Positions 23,384 to 35,499 of a DNA stretch of 64,000 bases are shown here, in pieces (the first letter of the stretch is position 1; every line of letters begins with the position of its first letter). The DNA comes from Enoplosus armatus. Its lineage: Eukaryota; Chordata; Actinopteri; Centrarchiformes; Enoplosidae. Below the pieces are notes generated by a model. The model had not been told where the DNA came from. It saw nothing but the letters and a program-made list of their open reading frames with translations, and made no database searches. The position numbers were made by a program, and so were the translations under genes. The stretch spans positions 13,274,148 to 13,338,147 of the forward strand of contig NC_092197.1 of NCBI RefSeq assembly GCF_043641665.1, given 5' to 3'.

Positions 23384-23690
23384 TAGAGCTCTGCTGGTAC
23401 CCCCTAAAGGCAGGACTTCCCCGGAGAGGAAAACAACTGGTGTACGACATCACATACAACTACGGAGCATCGCGTTGGTGGAACAACAAGGTCCAGGACT
23501 AAGAGAACTCTAGACCAAAACTGGTCATGACATGGACAGGAAAGGAATTAAAGTTTTCTACTGACAATGGAAACACTACCAGATCCTGGTTTATGATGTG
23601 GTATAAAACAGGATGGCACAATACTGGAGAAGGACTATAATAGGGATGTTACTACAAGTATAGTATACAGTAGACAAACGAGACTAAGAG
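23361..23690 (+). mobile_element. Penelope-like element relic (GIY-YIG endonuclease region)
   Basis: The plus frame from 23361 gives LLVPPKGRT (23391-23417) followed by TGV. This matches the LLV.PKD.TP....TGVVY block preceding the GIY-YIG nuclease of fish Penelope-like retroelements. After a one-base shift come YDIT and a degraded Y.GET position, then TGHD and FSTDN (23554-23568), which fit the TGH..S.DN...L.RE..W segment that follows. Several stops and frame changes show it is inactive. Reverse transcriptase and the upstream body are absent, so the copy is 5'-truncated. Confidence 0.5.
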
Positions 23691-23724
23691 TCGACAGCTA
23701 CAATAGCAGCTAGAGGAAAATCAG

Positions 23725-23805
23725 AGTTACTGCAATTCATCCTGAGGGGGAAGTGAATGTCCCAAATGTCAGACCGACATTGCCATTCAAATACAATGAA
23801 AAAAA
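23725..23805 (+). repeat. Teleost 'ATTCATCCT...GACCGACATTGCCATTC' repeat fragment
   Basis: CAATTCATCCTGAGGGGGAAGTGAATGTC and AGACCGACATTGCCATTC are two joined parts of the same family as 34386-34755, with the middle deleted. Confidence 0.55.
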
Positions 23806-25689
23806 GTATACTGGAACACGTTTACAATTCTCCCTTATAGGTTAATTAAAGATAAGTAATCTCCTACTCTTTCCCTGACCTTTGATAGATGGCTTTAATG
23901 TTGGTGAGTAATGTGCTGATTGTGCCAGACACTAATAGATGAGATCATTTAAACAGGCTCAGGAGTCGGTCAGACCTCAGATTGTGGGAACAAAATTTTG
24001 CCAGGAAGAAATTCATAAATGTTTGTATTTATTTATCATCATGTCTGAAAGAATTGTTGTGGAAGAAGTTTTATTAAGAAACTTGCTGTTTGACTTCTTG
24101 TGTCTCACTACTACCAGTGACTAATGAGGTCCCCGATGAACAAGAATTAATAGAAGAAGAGAAACAATGTCCTCTCTTCTTCGTCATGGGAACATGAGTG
24201 TAATAATTACTGCAATGTCAGTTAGTGGTTCAAGTTCAACTCTAGCTTCTACTCCCTATGGGAGTTACCTTCATTAGAATATGAAGAGGAGATGGTGAAA
24301 GTTTGTCTTCTGACATGGTTGATGGTTTTCTTGAAAAGCAAGAAAAGAAATGATGGTCAAGTGTCACCAGTTCATCTAAATACAAATGAATGAACAAAAG
24401 ATAGTTTAGCATGTGTAACGCAGGTACAACAAATAGTCATAAATAGCGATTAAAATAACAATAAATAGAATCATAGTAATACATAATTGGCATTAAATAA
24501 TTTTTCTCAAAAGACGTTAAAATCACACGCTGTTGGTTTCAAGTTTTAAGTGAGATCAGAAAAATGTCTGACAATCCTTTTTACGGCGTGTAGAGCCAGG
24601 ATATTTCACATGAGTGTTGAGTTTATTTTGCGTAAATTGAGTAACTGTGTAAATGAAAGAGCCCCGCAGGAGAGTTTTCAGAAAACTGCCACACACACTG
24701 ATTCTCAGAGACCTGCATATCATGGTTTTACTTATTGAAACACTGCATTCCTCGCTCACAGAGTTGCGCTAACTGAACTGAAATACTGAGCTGGAACTGA
24801 AAACTAAAAGGAATATCCTGCTTGAGTATGACTTTGCATTTAATGGCATTAAATTGCTAATGATGTACTGTCCTGATGTTCGAGTTGAATAGGGAATCCT
24901 GATTGTGTTTTTCCTGCAAAAGCTTCAACTTAAAGTGTCATTTAACAATCAAAATGAATACATTTTTAAGGGGACTTCCCTGTTCACCTGGAAATAGGAC
25001 ACAAAGTTAAGACATTAAGTAATACAGCTTGAATAAATGAGTTTAACCTGTTAAATTAAAAATGAAATTATTATTTAAACAAGACAAAATACAAAAAAGG
25101 GGGATTTAAGTGTAATTTAGCTGCCTTCCAACTACCATGAATATTTTGCACTGTAAGTGTATATATTTTTATTAATTGTCAGTAAAGTGGTTTGCAAAAT
25201 GCTAACATGATGGATGTGAATTCCTCAGGTTCATGTTTTTTTGTTCTGTAGTCTGAAGACATGACAAACTAACATTTTGCTTTGAACTCTATCACTGCTG
25301 TGCTGAGGCATTAACAATATGAAAGGTACTACTGTGATGATTTGCTTCTCTGTGGGTACTTAAAAGGCCCCTTGTGAACACTGAAGATGAAGTAAGTTTT
25401 AGACAGAACATCCATAAGAGAGAGTTATGTCTTTACTGCAAGAAATCAATTACTTATGCTCCAGGCAAAATTTAATGTATCACTGGGAGGTGTTGTAAGT
25501 CTTTCAGCGTATACTCTGAGGTGATTAATTAAAGCAGTTCAGCTGCTGGGGGCTGATTGGTGAGGGGTTTAGCTGTCAACAAACCAGCACATGTACATGT
25601 ATTTGATATATGCAAGAAAATCATTTCCTGCCAACTGACTTGAAGTTCTGAATCAGGAGGAACTATTTTTTCTCTTGTGTTTGAACACC
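23806..25689. other. Non-coding DNA, nothing firm
   Basis: The part 23870-24330 has protein-like patches on the plus strand (61-codon frame 23939-24124), but no family was recognised. The rest is AT-rich. Confidence 0.4.
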
Positions 25690-26100
25690 CTGCCATTTAC
25701 CCTCGCTGAGGTACCGTAATTCGGGCATCATAAAGTAGATCAATCAGTTCTCCATGACTAGGAGCGGATACCTCGAGGTATCGTTTGGGAGGTACAGGGG
25801 GGCCATTGCTGCTGCTGTGAGCCATATGGGCCCTTTACACCCGCAGTGAGTACAGTTCACATTCTTGGCATTGAGTCAAAATCAAAGTGAGCGCTGTATT
25901 CCAAAAAAGATCTCCAATATCAGGAGAGTGTATCGCTCAATAACATTAGGGCGGCATGTTGCCTTTCTGCAAATGATGATGGTGTGCTTCTGGCCTGATT
26001 GAACCGTGACCTTGACACAGTAGGGATAAGATGAGAACCTTTAAATCTAAATGTTATGCCACCATTTTGGTGCAAACGCTGTCATACTGTGAATCCAGCA
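25690..26100. other. Candidate conserved non-coding element
   Basis: About 400 bp of high-complexity, GC-balanced sequence with no repeat wording, in AT-rich surroundings. It includes GATACCTCGAGGTATC, a perfect 16-bp palindrome (25768-25783), plus TGAGTCAAAATCAAAG and TGAACCGTGACCTTGAC (nuclear-receptor half-site-like AAGGTCA on the minus strand). It is among the best CNE-like tracts here by texture. Confidence 0.4.
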
Positions 26101-27413
26101 TTGAATTAGACCATTTTTGTAAACAAAAATCTGAGTCACAAAGCAAAAGTCTTGATTGAATGATCATTCTTTCTTCAATCTTTCACCTATGGTAACAACA
26201 GAATGAGATTTCTTATTTGAGCAACTGTGAAAGGGAATAAAATGTAGATTGAGGCAACTCTGCTTGCCATGCTGCCGTGATGCAAAACCCACTGTTGCAA
26301 AAACCTGATGATTGTCATAGGGGAATTTGGGAAATGGCTGAACTTGGCACCGGCATTGTCCAATTTATCTGTCTTTGTGGAGTTCTTCTGTCAGTCTTGC
26401 CACAGATGGTAATAGGACATTTAATTCTAATCATAGGATTTAGCCTGTTGATACCATCACACCTTCACCATCATTGCTCAATGGATGTCTCACATGTTGT
26501 CAGGCCAAGTCATGCATTTATTATACATGTGAAGTAATTGTGTTTGCATTCTGTCATTCACATCATGTATTAGATGTTTGCGCTTGAAATGTGTTTTGTG
26601 TTTTTTTTCTCATCAATTGCAAAGGAGAGATGATTGATGAGCAGTGGAATCATGACAGTATACGCTCAAAGTAATCTTGTTTCGCCTGATCACAAAATAT
26701 ATCACTATTAACTGGAAAAAAAGAAAACTGAGCTTTTCTTGAACTTTTGTCAACAACATCCAGAACTGGAAACATGTAGGAGAAAACAAAAAGCCATGCA
26801 GTGCCTCCTGTGGAGCAATGCACATACTCTGCAACACCCTGATGCATACATAGAAATCCATCTTAAATCATAACAGCAGTCCTGCAATCCTGCTTTCATC
26901 TGCTTTTACTGCAATAGCTGTAATAAATAATGCTGTTACCCAGGGCCTGTCATTACAGAAATGTGACTATCTGCAAATTAAAATAATTTACAGCTTCTCT
27001 CAAGTTTCAGGGACAGTTATTAAAGCTGACTTTGTGATATCCAGAAAAGTTTAAAGGGAGCTTTGCCCTGCAGCGGGGGAAAGCTATCTTCTGCTTTCTC
27101 TTAAATTAGATTGCACCGCTGCCAACTGCCCACTTGTTTATTTGTGTTTACTATAGCCTTTGGTGCTGTGGTAGATGCCAGCAACAGTAAACAGAAGCTG
27201 AGAAGGATTAATGAGCAGGCTACTTACCTAGAACTCTTTCAGTCATTAGCATTTTGTCCTATTCTGTTCAACAACGATGGGAATTTTTGCTCAATGTTCT
27301 GTATGCCTATTTTGCTGGGTTTTTTCCAGCATAGACTGTGCCCTCTCTGTTTGCAGGAGTTAAAAACCCCTGTCGGTAAACAGGGAGGATGTGCGCATTT
27401 TTTGTCCATCTGT
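26101..27413. other. Non-coding DNA, nothing recognised
   Basis: Frames at 26277-26537 (plus) and 26613-26861 (minus) are hydrophobic or cysteine-rich without domain match. Confidence 0.5.
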
Positions 27414-27462
27414 CATCTGTCCTGGGGGTGGATTTATCATTGTTTATGTCCCAGGACAGATG
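27414..27462. repeat. Perfect 13-bp inverted repeat, 23-nt loop
   Basis: CATCTGTCCTGGG (27414-27426) and CCCAGGACAGATG (27450-27462) are exact reverse complements. Function unknown. Confidence 0.9.
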
Positions 27463-27894
27463 CAATATCTCACCTCCACTCCTGAAAACAACATAATGTG
27501 TCTCAGACAAAGCTATTTGATGTGTTTGTACGCTTCTGTGCTATTGCCAGCAAAAGTAACAATAGAGCAGAATATTGCACAGAAAACAAAAATCAAAGGA
27601 AACAGTTTGATGTTTGATGTAATTATACTCAGGTGGCAGGAAGCCAAACTAGAATTATGTTCTTTGACATACAAGTGATGTGCGCCCACATATGTCAAGA
27701 AATACAGCCTGAATTCAATCTCTTTCAAGCACTGTTGGTAATAGGGATATGTGTGTATGTGTGACTACAAAGCTCTTGTTTCCAATGGCATTTATGACCC
27801 CAGACCAATTTGTACCTGTCCATTCTTGTTTTGTTGACTCTGCAGTGTTTTAATCCGGCAAGTATTCATTAACTGCTGCAAACTTGCAATCTAA
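27463..27894. other. Non-coding DNA, nothing recognised
   Basis: No repeat or gene signature was seen. Confidence 0.5.
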
Positions 27895-28150
27895 GACTGA
27901 GCGCCGCCTTCCATTTAAGCTGCCAAGATGTGCCATTACAAGACACAAATGCAAACACCATGAGCCAGTAAGAATTCCTGCTGCATAACACAGTATTTTG
28001 CTTGGTTGGTAAAGCCAGGAATCACAACATCCAGACCCCAAAAATATGAGAGTTGGCGTGGCGCTGCCTGACAAGAAGCACAGTTTAACTGCCATTCTTG
28101 CTCCTGCGCTGGCATACCATACTTCAGTCATTTTACGCCAAATTTTGGAG
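27895..28150. other. Candidate conserved non-coding element
   Basis: Complex balanced tract (GAGCGCCGCCTTCC at 27899, GGCGTGGCGCTGCC near 28056). The minus strand is open for 125 codons (28227-27850) with no recognisable domain and no clear splice sites. Confidence 0.33.
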
Positions 28151-28878
28151 TTTGAAATATTGCAAAAGAGGAATAGTAAAATGTAACAGCGGCTGCTTAT
28201 TAACACAGAAAAGCATTTTTTCCTCATACATTATTATACCTTTTGTAATGTCTCGTGACCATGAAAATCCTAGGGATTGCAACTGTCAAACAAGAAAAAT
28301 ATACAAACTACGAAATATAATGTTTGTTTTAATTCTAGTTCAACGGTGAAATTGCTATGCATTGCAGATCTCAGACCTGGCATCAGTTCTGCTTCTGATA
28401 GTGCTGTCTGCTGAGGTGCACTGGCCAGAGGATGCAGCAGAGGTATAATTTCCATAGTTTGGTATGGAGTTGTTTGGCTGACCTCTGCACTGCACCAGAG
28501 CTGAGGGTATTAGAGTGGCACATAAAAGCAGTGAGAAGTGAAAGTGAAAGAGTGCATGGAGAAAGCAAAAAGACAGAGTGAAGACGTGAGTTAGACTCTT
28601 CGTCAGTTGACAAAGCTAAAAAACAGAGATCTGATTTTGTCCCAAGATGGAAATGGCACTATTTTCACTGTGCTAGTGAGTCATGTGTATTCTTTTAGCT
28701 TTAAACATTAAATACTTTTCAAATATTTCAAGATGCACCATAGGAGTAATTTGACCTTGACACACACGGCATTCAGTCAGAGATGTTGAAATCAAACCAA
28801 ACATGCTTTTCACACTGTGAACTTCTATATACCAAATCCTTATTTCTTGCACTTAAGTCAACTCTGAACATGATCCAA
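28151..28878. other. Non-coding DNA, nothing recognised
   Basis: Includes an AGTGAAAGTGAAAGAG purine-rich patch near 28540. No gene. Confidence 0.5.
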
Positions 28879-28919
28879 CTTAATTCACAAGACTTGACTT
28901 GAAAGTCTTGTGAATTAAG
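28879..28919. repeat. Perfect 16-bp hairpin, 9-nt loop
   Basis: CTTAATTCACAAGACT (28879-28894) and AGTCTTGTGAATTAAG (28904-28919) are exact reverse complements. No T-run follows, so nothing supports a terminator, and the stem is short for a microRNA precursor. Confidence 0.95.
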
Positions 28920-29065
28920 AAACTCTCGTCCTTTAATGGCCGAAGATCCCAGGCCCTTTGAGTCTTGTAGAAGAAAAAGTACAGCAAAGCAGCCAACACC
29001 AGCAGGATACCAGTTAATGTCCTGCTTTTCTCAACAACGCAGTGTCAAGATGGTACACACCAGTG
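28920..29065. other. Non-coding DNA
   Basis: Short linker. Nothing recognised. Confidence 0.4.
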
Positions 29066-29346
29066 GGTGGTGGGCTGGCTCGGTGGTTAGCACAAGATGT
29101 TCTTGGGCTCAAACCCGTTAAGTGCCTGGGTCTTTATCAGGTTTGGAATTTGCATGTTCTCTTTGTGTTGCTGTCAGTTTCCTCTGGGCGCTCTCCTCCC
29201 ATAGTCCACTGCAGGTAAGGTGAAGTGGAAACTCTAAAATAACTTGCCTGTAGGAGTGACTGGGATTGTGAGTGTGTTAGACTGGCATCCAGACCAGGGT
29301 ATACTGGGAGAAGCTCCAACCCTCTGCAACCCCTGCTCAGAATGGG
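29066..29346 (+). mobile_element. tRNA-derived SINE-like element (Mermaid/DANA-like wording)
   Basis: An A-box-like GGCTCGGTGGTTAGCAC (29077-29093) and B-box-like GGGCTCAAACCC (29105-29116) form the tRNA-like head. The body follows the remembered fish consensus: GCCTGGGTCTTTA, TTTGCATGTTCTC (29149-29161), TTTCCTCTGGGCGCTC, CCCATAGTCCA, AACTCTAAAATAACTTGCC, TAGACTGGCATCCAGACCAGGGT and GAAGCTCCAACCCTCTGCAACCCC (29311-29334). Heavily mutated and not transcribable as a tRNA. Confidence 0.75.
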
Positions 29347-30013
29347 ACTTCATTGAATTACGAATGCAGGACTTTGCCAGTGGAATAACTTTAGAGGACA
29401 TTGGTCACCAGTTGGGTACAAATGGACTGTTTTATTTAAATAATTGCTAATATGCTGCTTTAATGTCAGTTACCTTTGTGTATGCCCTGGAGTTTTTGAT
29501 TAACAACAGACAACATTTCTGAGCAATTTCAGTCTGGATTTAGAGCAAGTAGTATTTTCTTTTAGCAGCTCATTCAGCTTGAAGGATTCTAGTGCTACTT
29601 TAAAATATGCTGCTTTCTTTGATGTGTTTTTTTCAACCTATTAGTACCGTACGGTTCAGTTTTGAGATCAAAACTTTATACTTTACACTCCCATCCACTC
29701 ATATCACCTGTAAACATAATATTTGTATCTATTGATTACACAGCACATCCTTGAAATCATGTGACACTGCCTGGGGAGAGGTACACAGCCAATAAAGCTT
29801 TACACAACAAGTGTTTTGATTAAGGGTTTCAGCACTAATAGGCCAGAAATGTCTTTGTTGACAGGCAACATTTATGACCCTCAATCAAACCACTGTTTTT
29901 GTGAGGACTGAAAGCTTTTGACACATAAAAGGCACTTTCAAATGTATTCGCATACAGTGGACATGGCCTCAGTCACTACTTGACTAACATTTTAATTGAA
30001 TAAATCGTTAAAA
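29347..30013. other. Non-coding DNA, nothing recognised
   Basis: AT-rich. No gene signature. Confidence 0.5.
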
Positions 30014-30169
30014 ACACTGGGATGAAAGGATGAAAAGAGAATGTTGTCTCTGGGGATTGTGGTAATGCGTTTTTAAAAATGGGCTGCAATTTGAGAGGGA
30101 AATGATCATGTGTCTTTGCGAAACTTTGTGATGAAAAGAAAATGGGGTGGGAATAGCTGGTGTGTTGCC
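30014..30169. repeat. Window-internal repeat family X, copy 1
   Basis: Shares 26 of 27 bases at 30014-30040 with 31918-31944, then TCTCTGGGGAT and AATGGGGTGG.A.TAGCTG.TGTG in the same order (30047-30057 and 30141-30164). About 75 nt more separate the blocks here than in copy 2. Family unnamed. The minus strand reads SPETT.SFHPF in both copies. Confidence 0.7.
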
Positions 30170-30928
30170 TCGATTCAATTAAATCCTCCACAATACTTGG
30201 AATTAGTGGGAGTGTTGTTAAATAGTGTTAATGTATATATAACCACATATAATTACTTAAGGGAAGGTGCATTGATTTGATAAAGCAATCTTAAATAGAT
30301 ACATTAGCAATACATGATGTGCATTTTCTGTCTGCCCACATGTAACTAATAACTAAGGTTAATTGATATGTTGAAGCTGTTTTAGAGATTAGCTTTTTGC
30401 CCTGCGATGGCCTCACAAAACATTTTGTAAAATGCTTGTTATGATGGTAATTTAAAACCTAAGACGTATAACTTGTTTTGGAGATGAATTTCCTTTGCCA
30501 AAACTCATGAAACTAATGGCTTTATTTGGAAAAAAAAAAGAACCCTGTACTCTGTCGTGTTGATGCACTGCTCTGAAAAATATGAATAAAGCAGCACAAA
30601 ATAAGATCTGTTTGGGTGTTGAAGCAATACCTGAAAGCTTTTATACAATTGGAATTTCTATTTCTTTTTTGCACAGGTTTTGATGGTAAAGAAAACTTTA
30701 CTTTGCTCTTGCCAGTGTACATTTACTGCACCCAGCTGTGATGCCACTATTTTCATGAATATCCACCCTTGTGTTGTCTTTGTCCAGTTGGTGATAGACT
30801 GTAGACTCTGCAGCAGAATCATTGATAACAATGTAGAATTGGTATTTTGCCTTTGATTTGAATGTTTTTTGGCAAATAGCTTTGTTTAATCCATCCAATT
30901 ATTTTCAATAGTTTAACGTAAAGTTCAA
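30170..30928. other. Non-coding DNA, nothing recognised
   Basis: AT-rich. Short frames only. Confidence 0.5.
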
Positions 30929-30949
30929 TCCTGGCTAAAGCCTCATCAG
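30929..30949 (-). ncRNA. Degenerate CTGATGA-stem-loop motif (PLE/hammerhead-like relic)
   Basis: On the minus strand, CTGATGA (30949-30943) is followed by the perfect mini-hairpin GGC-TTTA-GCC (30942-30933) and AGGA where a hammerhead core needs GAAA. The text resembles the 'CTGATGAAGGC...GCCGAAAC' motif found in Penelope-like elements. The core is broken, so it cannot be active. Chance is a real alternative. Confidence 0.25.
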
Positions 30950-31917
30950 GTCAAAATGTTATCACATTAATACTCAAAAGGTTATAATTTTAGAGTAGCC
31001 AATATGGTGCCTCCAACATCTTGGCAAAGTAATGCCCAGCATCTTCCCACTGCAGGTAAAAAGTTTTTAACCAGTTCAGACAACTCTGCAAGGGAGATGT
31101 GTGAATCCTTTGCTTGGTAAATTGCATGCATGTGGCTCTGACATCAGAAGGCTGAAATTAAATCATTAATAAACTTGCCCTCACTTACCTCCCACCTTTC
31201 AGTTTCTGTGCAGTACATAACAAACCCTAGGTTGGGTCCCACAACAGAGACAGCTAAACATAATGTCACCTGCAAAGACATGCACACGTGGCCTAATGCT
31301 TACTCATGTACACACAGTAATACATGCACACGGACGTTTTTGAAAGCATTCACACGCAAACATAACCCATGTGACAAAGATAAACACAGGGTAGTGTAGT
31401 GTTTTTTGACAAATGGGAGAAACAGACAAATTAATTAAATTAAAATCACAAGAATCCAAAAAGACATGAAGAAACAGTTACAGTAGAGAAATGAGAAATA
31501 GAGGCAAGGTAAAATAATGTGGTGTTGTGTGTTGATGGGGCTCTCTACCTCCATCTAGTCCCAGACCCCATTTTATCAAGTGATTAGAAAACTGCTCAGC
31601 CTCTATTAGGGGCTTAATGGGTTGACTGATCCTATCCCTGATGATATTATAGGTCCTCTGAAAGGACATTACCAAGACAAACACTATGATTAGAACATTC
31701 AAGAAAGCTCCTCTATAGAGGTTTAAGCCTGTGTACAGTATGAACCAATTTCGAAGGTTTCAGAAGTTAGGGGGGCATAATGAGTGTCAGGGGCCATCTG
31801 CCAAGAAACAAACAAACAAACCATGCCAACATGCAATAATATGATAATACCAGGATTGGTTGCCATACTTTGACTATTAACCCTTAAATGCATGGGTGTT
31901 TTTTCAAACTCTCCTAC
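30950..31917. other. Non-coding DNA, nothing recognised
   Basis: CA-rich text at 31290-31350. Frames on both strands lack domains. Confidence 0.5.
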
Positions 31918-31999
31918 ACACTGGGCTGAAAGGATGAAAAGAGAGCGTAATCTCTGGGGATAATAGTGATAATGGGGTGGAAGTAGCTGATGTGGTGCC
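31918..31999. repeat. Window-internal repeat family X, copy 2
   Basis: See 30014-30169. This copy is shorter because the segment between TCTCTGGGGAT and AATGGGGTGG is reduced to about 10 nt. Direct orientation, about 1.9 kb downstream of copy 1. Confidence 0.7.
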
Positions 32000-34385
32000 G
32001 TCATCTTTTGGAAGTCTTGGGAACTTATTCCTTTTCTCCAGCCACCTGCCACAACAGCTGAAGGCCAAGGTTTTCTGAGTGCTTTCTCTCATTTTGACAC
32101 CATAACAAATGGTTTGAGGAATACCAGGGGGTTGAGTGTTTAATTGAATGAAATGAATGAATGAAGACGGGGTTGCTGAAGACCCGAGGTACTCAGTTAA
32201 GGGTTTACTAAGGCAGCCTGCAGATTTAAAAATGCGGTGTTCATTTTACTTGACTTCTGGGTTAGCTTCTGTTTCACGAGGACCTAATTTCATCACAGTG
32301 TGAAAATAAATCATTTTAGCAAATATAAAACCATTTTTCCCCCTGGCATTCAACCAGGAAAACCATGTGTCGCAGCATCAAAATGCTATCTTAATTTTGT
32401 ATTCCTGTAATCTTTGGCCGAGGATGGATGTGGATGTGAAACAAAAGTTTGTTGGTATTGACATTCTTCACTGAACATAGATTGTAAAGATGAATGTATT
32501 TGAACTATTTTTATTTATTTTGGATAACACAATGGCATTCAGACAAATTGAAACACTGTATCACTGATATACAGCAGCAGCCAGTAGAATATCTGTAAAG
32601 GTAACCTGCTTGGCTCCCTGCACTAATGAACATGTGCTGCCATCGAATCGTGCCAATAATCCTTCAGACTATCGTCAATCACAGGATTGGCTGTGTATGT
32701 GTCCCACTTCCATATCATTTTGTACTAATTACATGTGAATATATAATTGCCACATGCTACATAATGAATGAGGTGTTACTGTGTCCTTGCTCAAGGCATT
32801 ATTAATCCCTTGCAACACTTAATGCAAATATTTTTGGCATCGCTGTGGTGCTACAAATGTAGGATAAAATGCAGCACTCTAAAGGCCTATTATTGCTTTC
32901 ATATGAGATACAGGACAATGTATCGCTGTTCATAAAGAGCACCACCTGCTGTCAGATAAGTAATTTTAACATAGGAATAAAACAGCATTTGCTCTCAGGT
33001 GTTTGTTGTGGTGTTACTGTTTTATTGACCCGACATAATTCACAACGTGTGAGTCCTCCAGGTGCACTTACATCCAGCCACTCTCCTTAATGATCAGCAG
33101 ATTACGGTTCAATATGTTTCAGGTTGCAGTGAATCAACATGAAGAGGAGCAGGAGGGGACATGGGTCACAAGGGGATGAAGATAGTGGGCCAATTTATTT
33201 TATATAATTACGAAGAGTGTTTGAGAGTCAATATTTTTTGTACACTTTTCTATGTATTCAGATGTGGTACACTGATTTATTGTGTGAATTCTTATTATCC
33301 TGGCTTGTCTTTAACTCTAACTGTTGTTAGCATCAACTCTTGTGGAGTTGTCTTCCACAGCATGGGACCCTTTCTAACAGAAGATGTCATTTGTTGCTTC
33401 AAGGTAAGCTGTGGATTATTGCTTGCTTGCACTTTTCTTAAGGTTTGGTGGTGTCCTAGATCCACTATGTGTACAGACCTGCCTGCATTGCCAGTGGTGT
33501 CCTGAGTTCCTGTAGACAGGTTATAGACAGGTTATGTACAGGCTTCTTGGTCTCCCAACTACAACTGGGCCGGAAATCAGTCTGTTGTGCTCTGGAGCTA
33601 GTATTATTGATTGTCAAATTTGCAAAAATGTAATAATGCTGACCTGTCAAATAGAAAGTGTAGATTTGGTTCACTGAGAGTGCGCAAGCCTAGCACGCTC
33701 TGCAGAGCTGAATATGCTCTGCAGCCTGTTTTGTCTCTCAGGAAAGTGGTAGTGGCACTGACATGTGTTGGAATAGCATGACAGCTTGTTGTTACCCTCA
33801 GTAATTCTGGCTCAGCTTTAATAGTGAGGTTTGAGGGAATTGAAACCAGCATGAGCCACTTGCCAACCTTGGCAAAAAACAAGTCTCCCCAGACTTGGAC
33901 CTTGCTGTGTTTTTGCCCTTTGAATAGCCTTGGGAATAAATTAGCTATTAAATGAGCTGATCAGGAAGTAAATGCACAATGATTAACCCTTCAAAATAGT
34001 CTCAAAACTTTTTTCACTTGATTTAAGTGATATGTGCAATATTTGTTTTTCATTTAACTTTGTATCACTTTCTACATGTACATTTTATTACTGGCCATTT
34101 TAATGAATTCTACCACAGTTGTACCACATACAATACAATAAATACAAATTGTACACCTACAATGTACAATAAAACATGTCCTACCACAACTACATGACTA
34201 CTACGATCTTTCTGTTTATTTTATTATGCTGTTAAGAGGGTATCTGAGGTACAGAAATAAATGTGTCAACCACTCATCAGTGCCAGAGTGACGGCGTCCT
34301 CAGTTAACTCCTGCCCTCGTGCTTATTTTTTTTCTTACATTTGTTATATATTTAATTCAGCAGATAATTATTTGTTTCAGCTATA
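32000..34385. other. Non-coding DNA, nothing recognised
   Basis: Includes a (GAAT)n-like patch near 32145-32166 and a tandem AGACAGGTTAT pair at about 33514-33535. The 114-codon frame at 33161-33505 is cysteine/leucine-rich without domain. Confidence 0.45.
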
Positions 34386-34755
34386 AGAGATTATTAAGGG
34401 AGATTAAGGGAGATTATGTGTTGCTCTGTGGGAGACAGAAATGTCTGTACCAAATTTCATAACAATCCATCCAACAGTAAGACATTTCACTCAAAAGTCA
34501 TCATCTTGGATCCAGGAATGTCTGTGCAAAAATGACATTCAAAAAATCTATCCATCCAATAGATTGACAGCATAAGTGAAAACTTTGACCAGCTGGTGGC
34601 GCTAGATGTAAAGTCTCAAAAGTCAGTATGATTCATCCTCTGGAGCACAAAAATGTCTGTACAAAATTTCACTGCAACCCATCCAAAAATTGTTGAAATA
34701 TTTCAGTCTGGATTTGAAGTCCCTAGAGCTGCGCTGCTAGCGTGGCTAAGAATAA
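34386..34755 (+). repeat. Teleost 'CTGTACCAAATTTCAT...CATCCA' repeat, longest copy
   Basis: Two related sub-units in tandem: AATGTCTGTACCAAATTTCAT..CAATCCATCCAAC (34440-34477) and AATGTCTGTACAAAATTTCAC..CAACCCATCCAA (34651-34686). The second is preceded by GGTGGCGCTAGATG (34596-34609) and GATTCATCCTCTGG (34630-34643), and followed by TCAGTCTGGATT and CCCTAGAGCTGCGCTGCTAGCGTGGCTAA (about 34721-34749). The order matches the remembered percomorph consensus. No coding capacity. Confidence 0.85.
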
Positions 34756-35499
34756 ACCTCAGTGACGAGTGATCTCAAACAAGTCAAGCAGAGCAGGTGA
34801 AATATAATTTTCCCCAGCATCAAAATGATATTTAGGATCTACCTTAACCTTTACAACTTTTGTATCACATTAAATAACCCACCTACTGTGGCATGCAGTA
34901 TCGCCTCCCCAGCCTTGACATGTGGGGGAAGTGATGTCATATCAATTAAAGCCACTCTTATCACTAATATTAATGTTTCAGTGCTATTAGACAGCCAATG
35001 TATTATTGATGTGGCCCAACTCAGGCCCTACACGGGATTGAATCCCTATCTGACGGGCAAAATGGAAGCTGCTTAGAGTTTCTTACACCTGCTGATCACA
35101 CATACTCACGTCAAATTAAATCAGACTTTTCATTTCCAACTCATTCAGGTTCACTTAAGTCCCTGCCGGACCACAGCATTTAATTACACTCAATTACAGA
35201 GTAGTCAAGCGTGTAAGAATATGCCATCGCCTATCTATCACTGACCTAGACTTACTCACTCTCACTCCTGACCCACAGCATCTGTCTGTTCTCTGTCATA
35301 GACGTGTGTAATACGTAAATATATGTATCTGTTTCTGTCTCAAAGTAATAATAATAATAGCCTAAACAATATGGTTTAACTACAGTGTTTACACTGCAAA
35401 TGGTATTTAATTTTTTTTTACTCTGTTATCTCTTATCTATTTTTTATACATTTATTTTATCCAATCTAATTTATACCTCAGCTGTGTACTTTGTATTTA
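34756..35499. other. Non-coding DNA, nothing recognised
   Basis: AT-rich. The 83-codon frame at 34825-35076 is unremarkable. Confidence 0.5.

Noticed and set aside
29066..29130. Functional tRNA gene
   Set aside because: The A- and B-box-like words belong to a SINE head. The cloverleaf cannot be completed.
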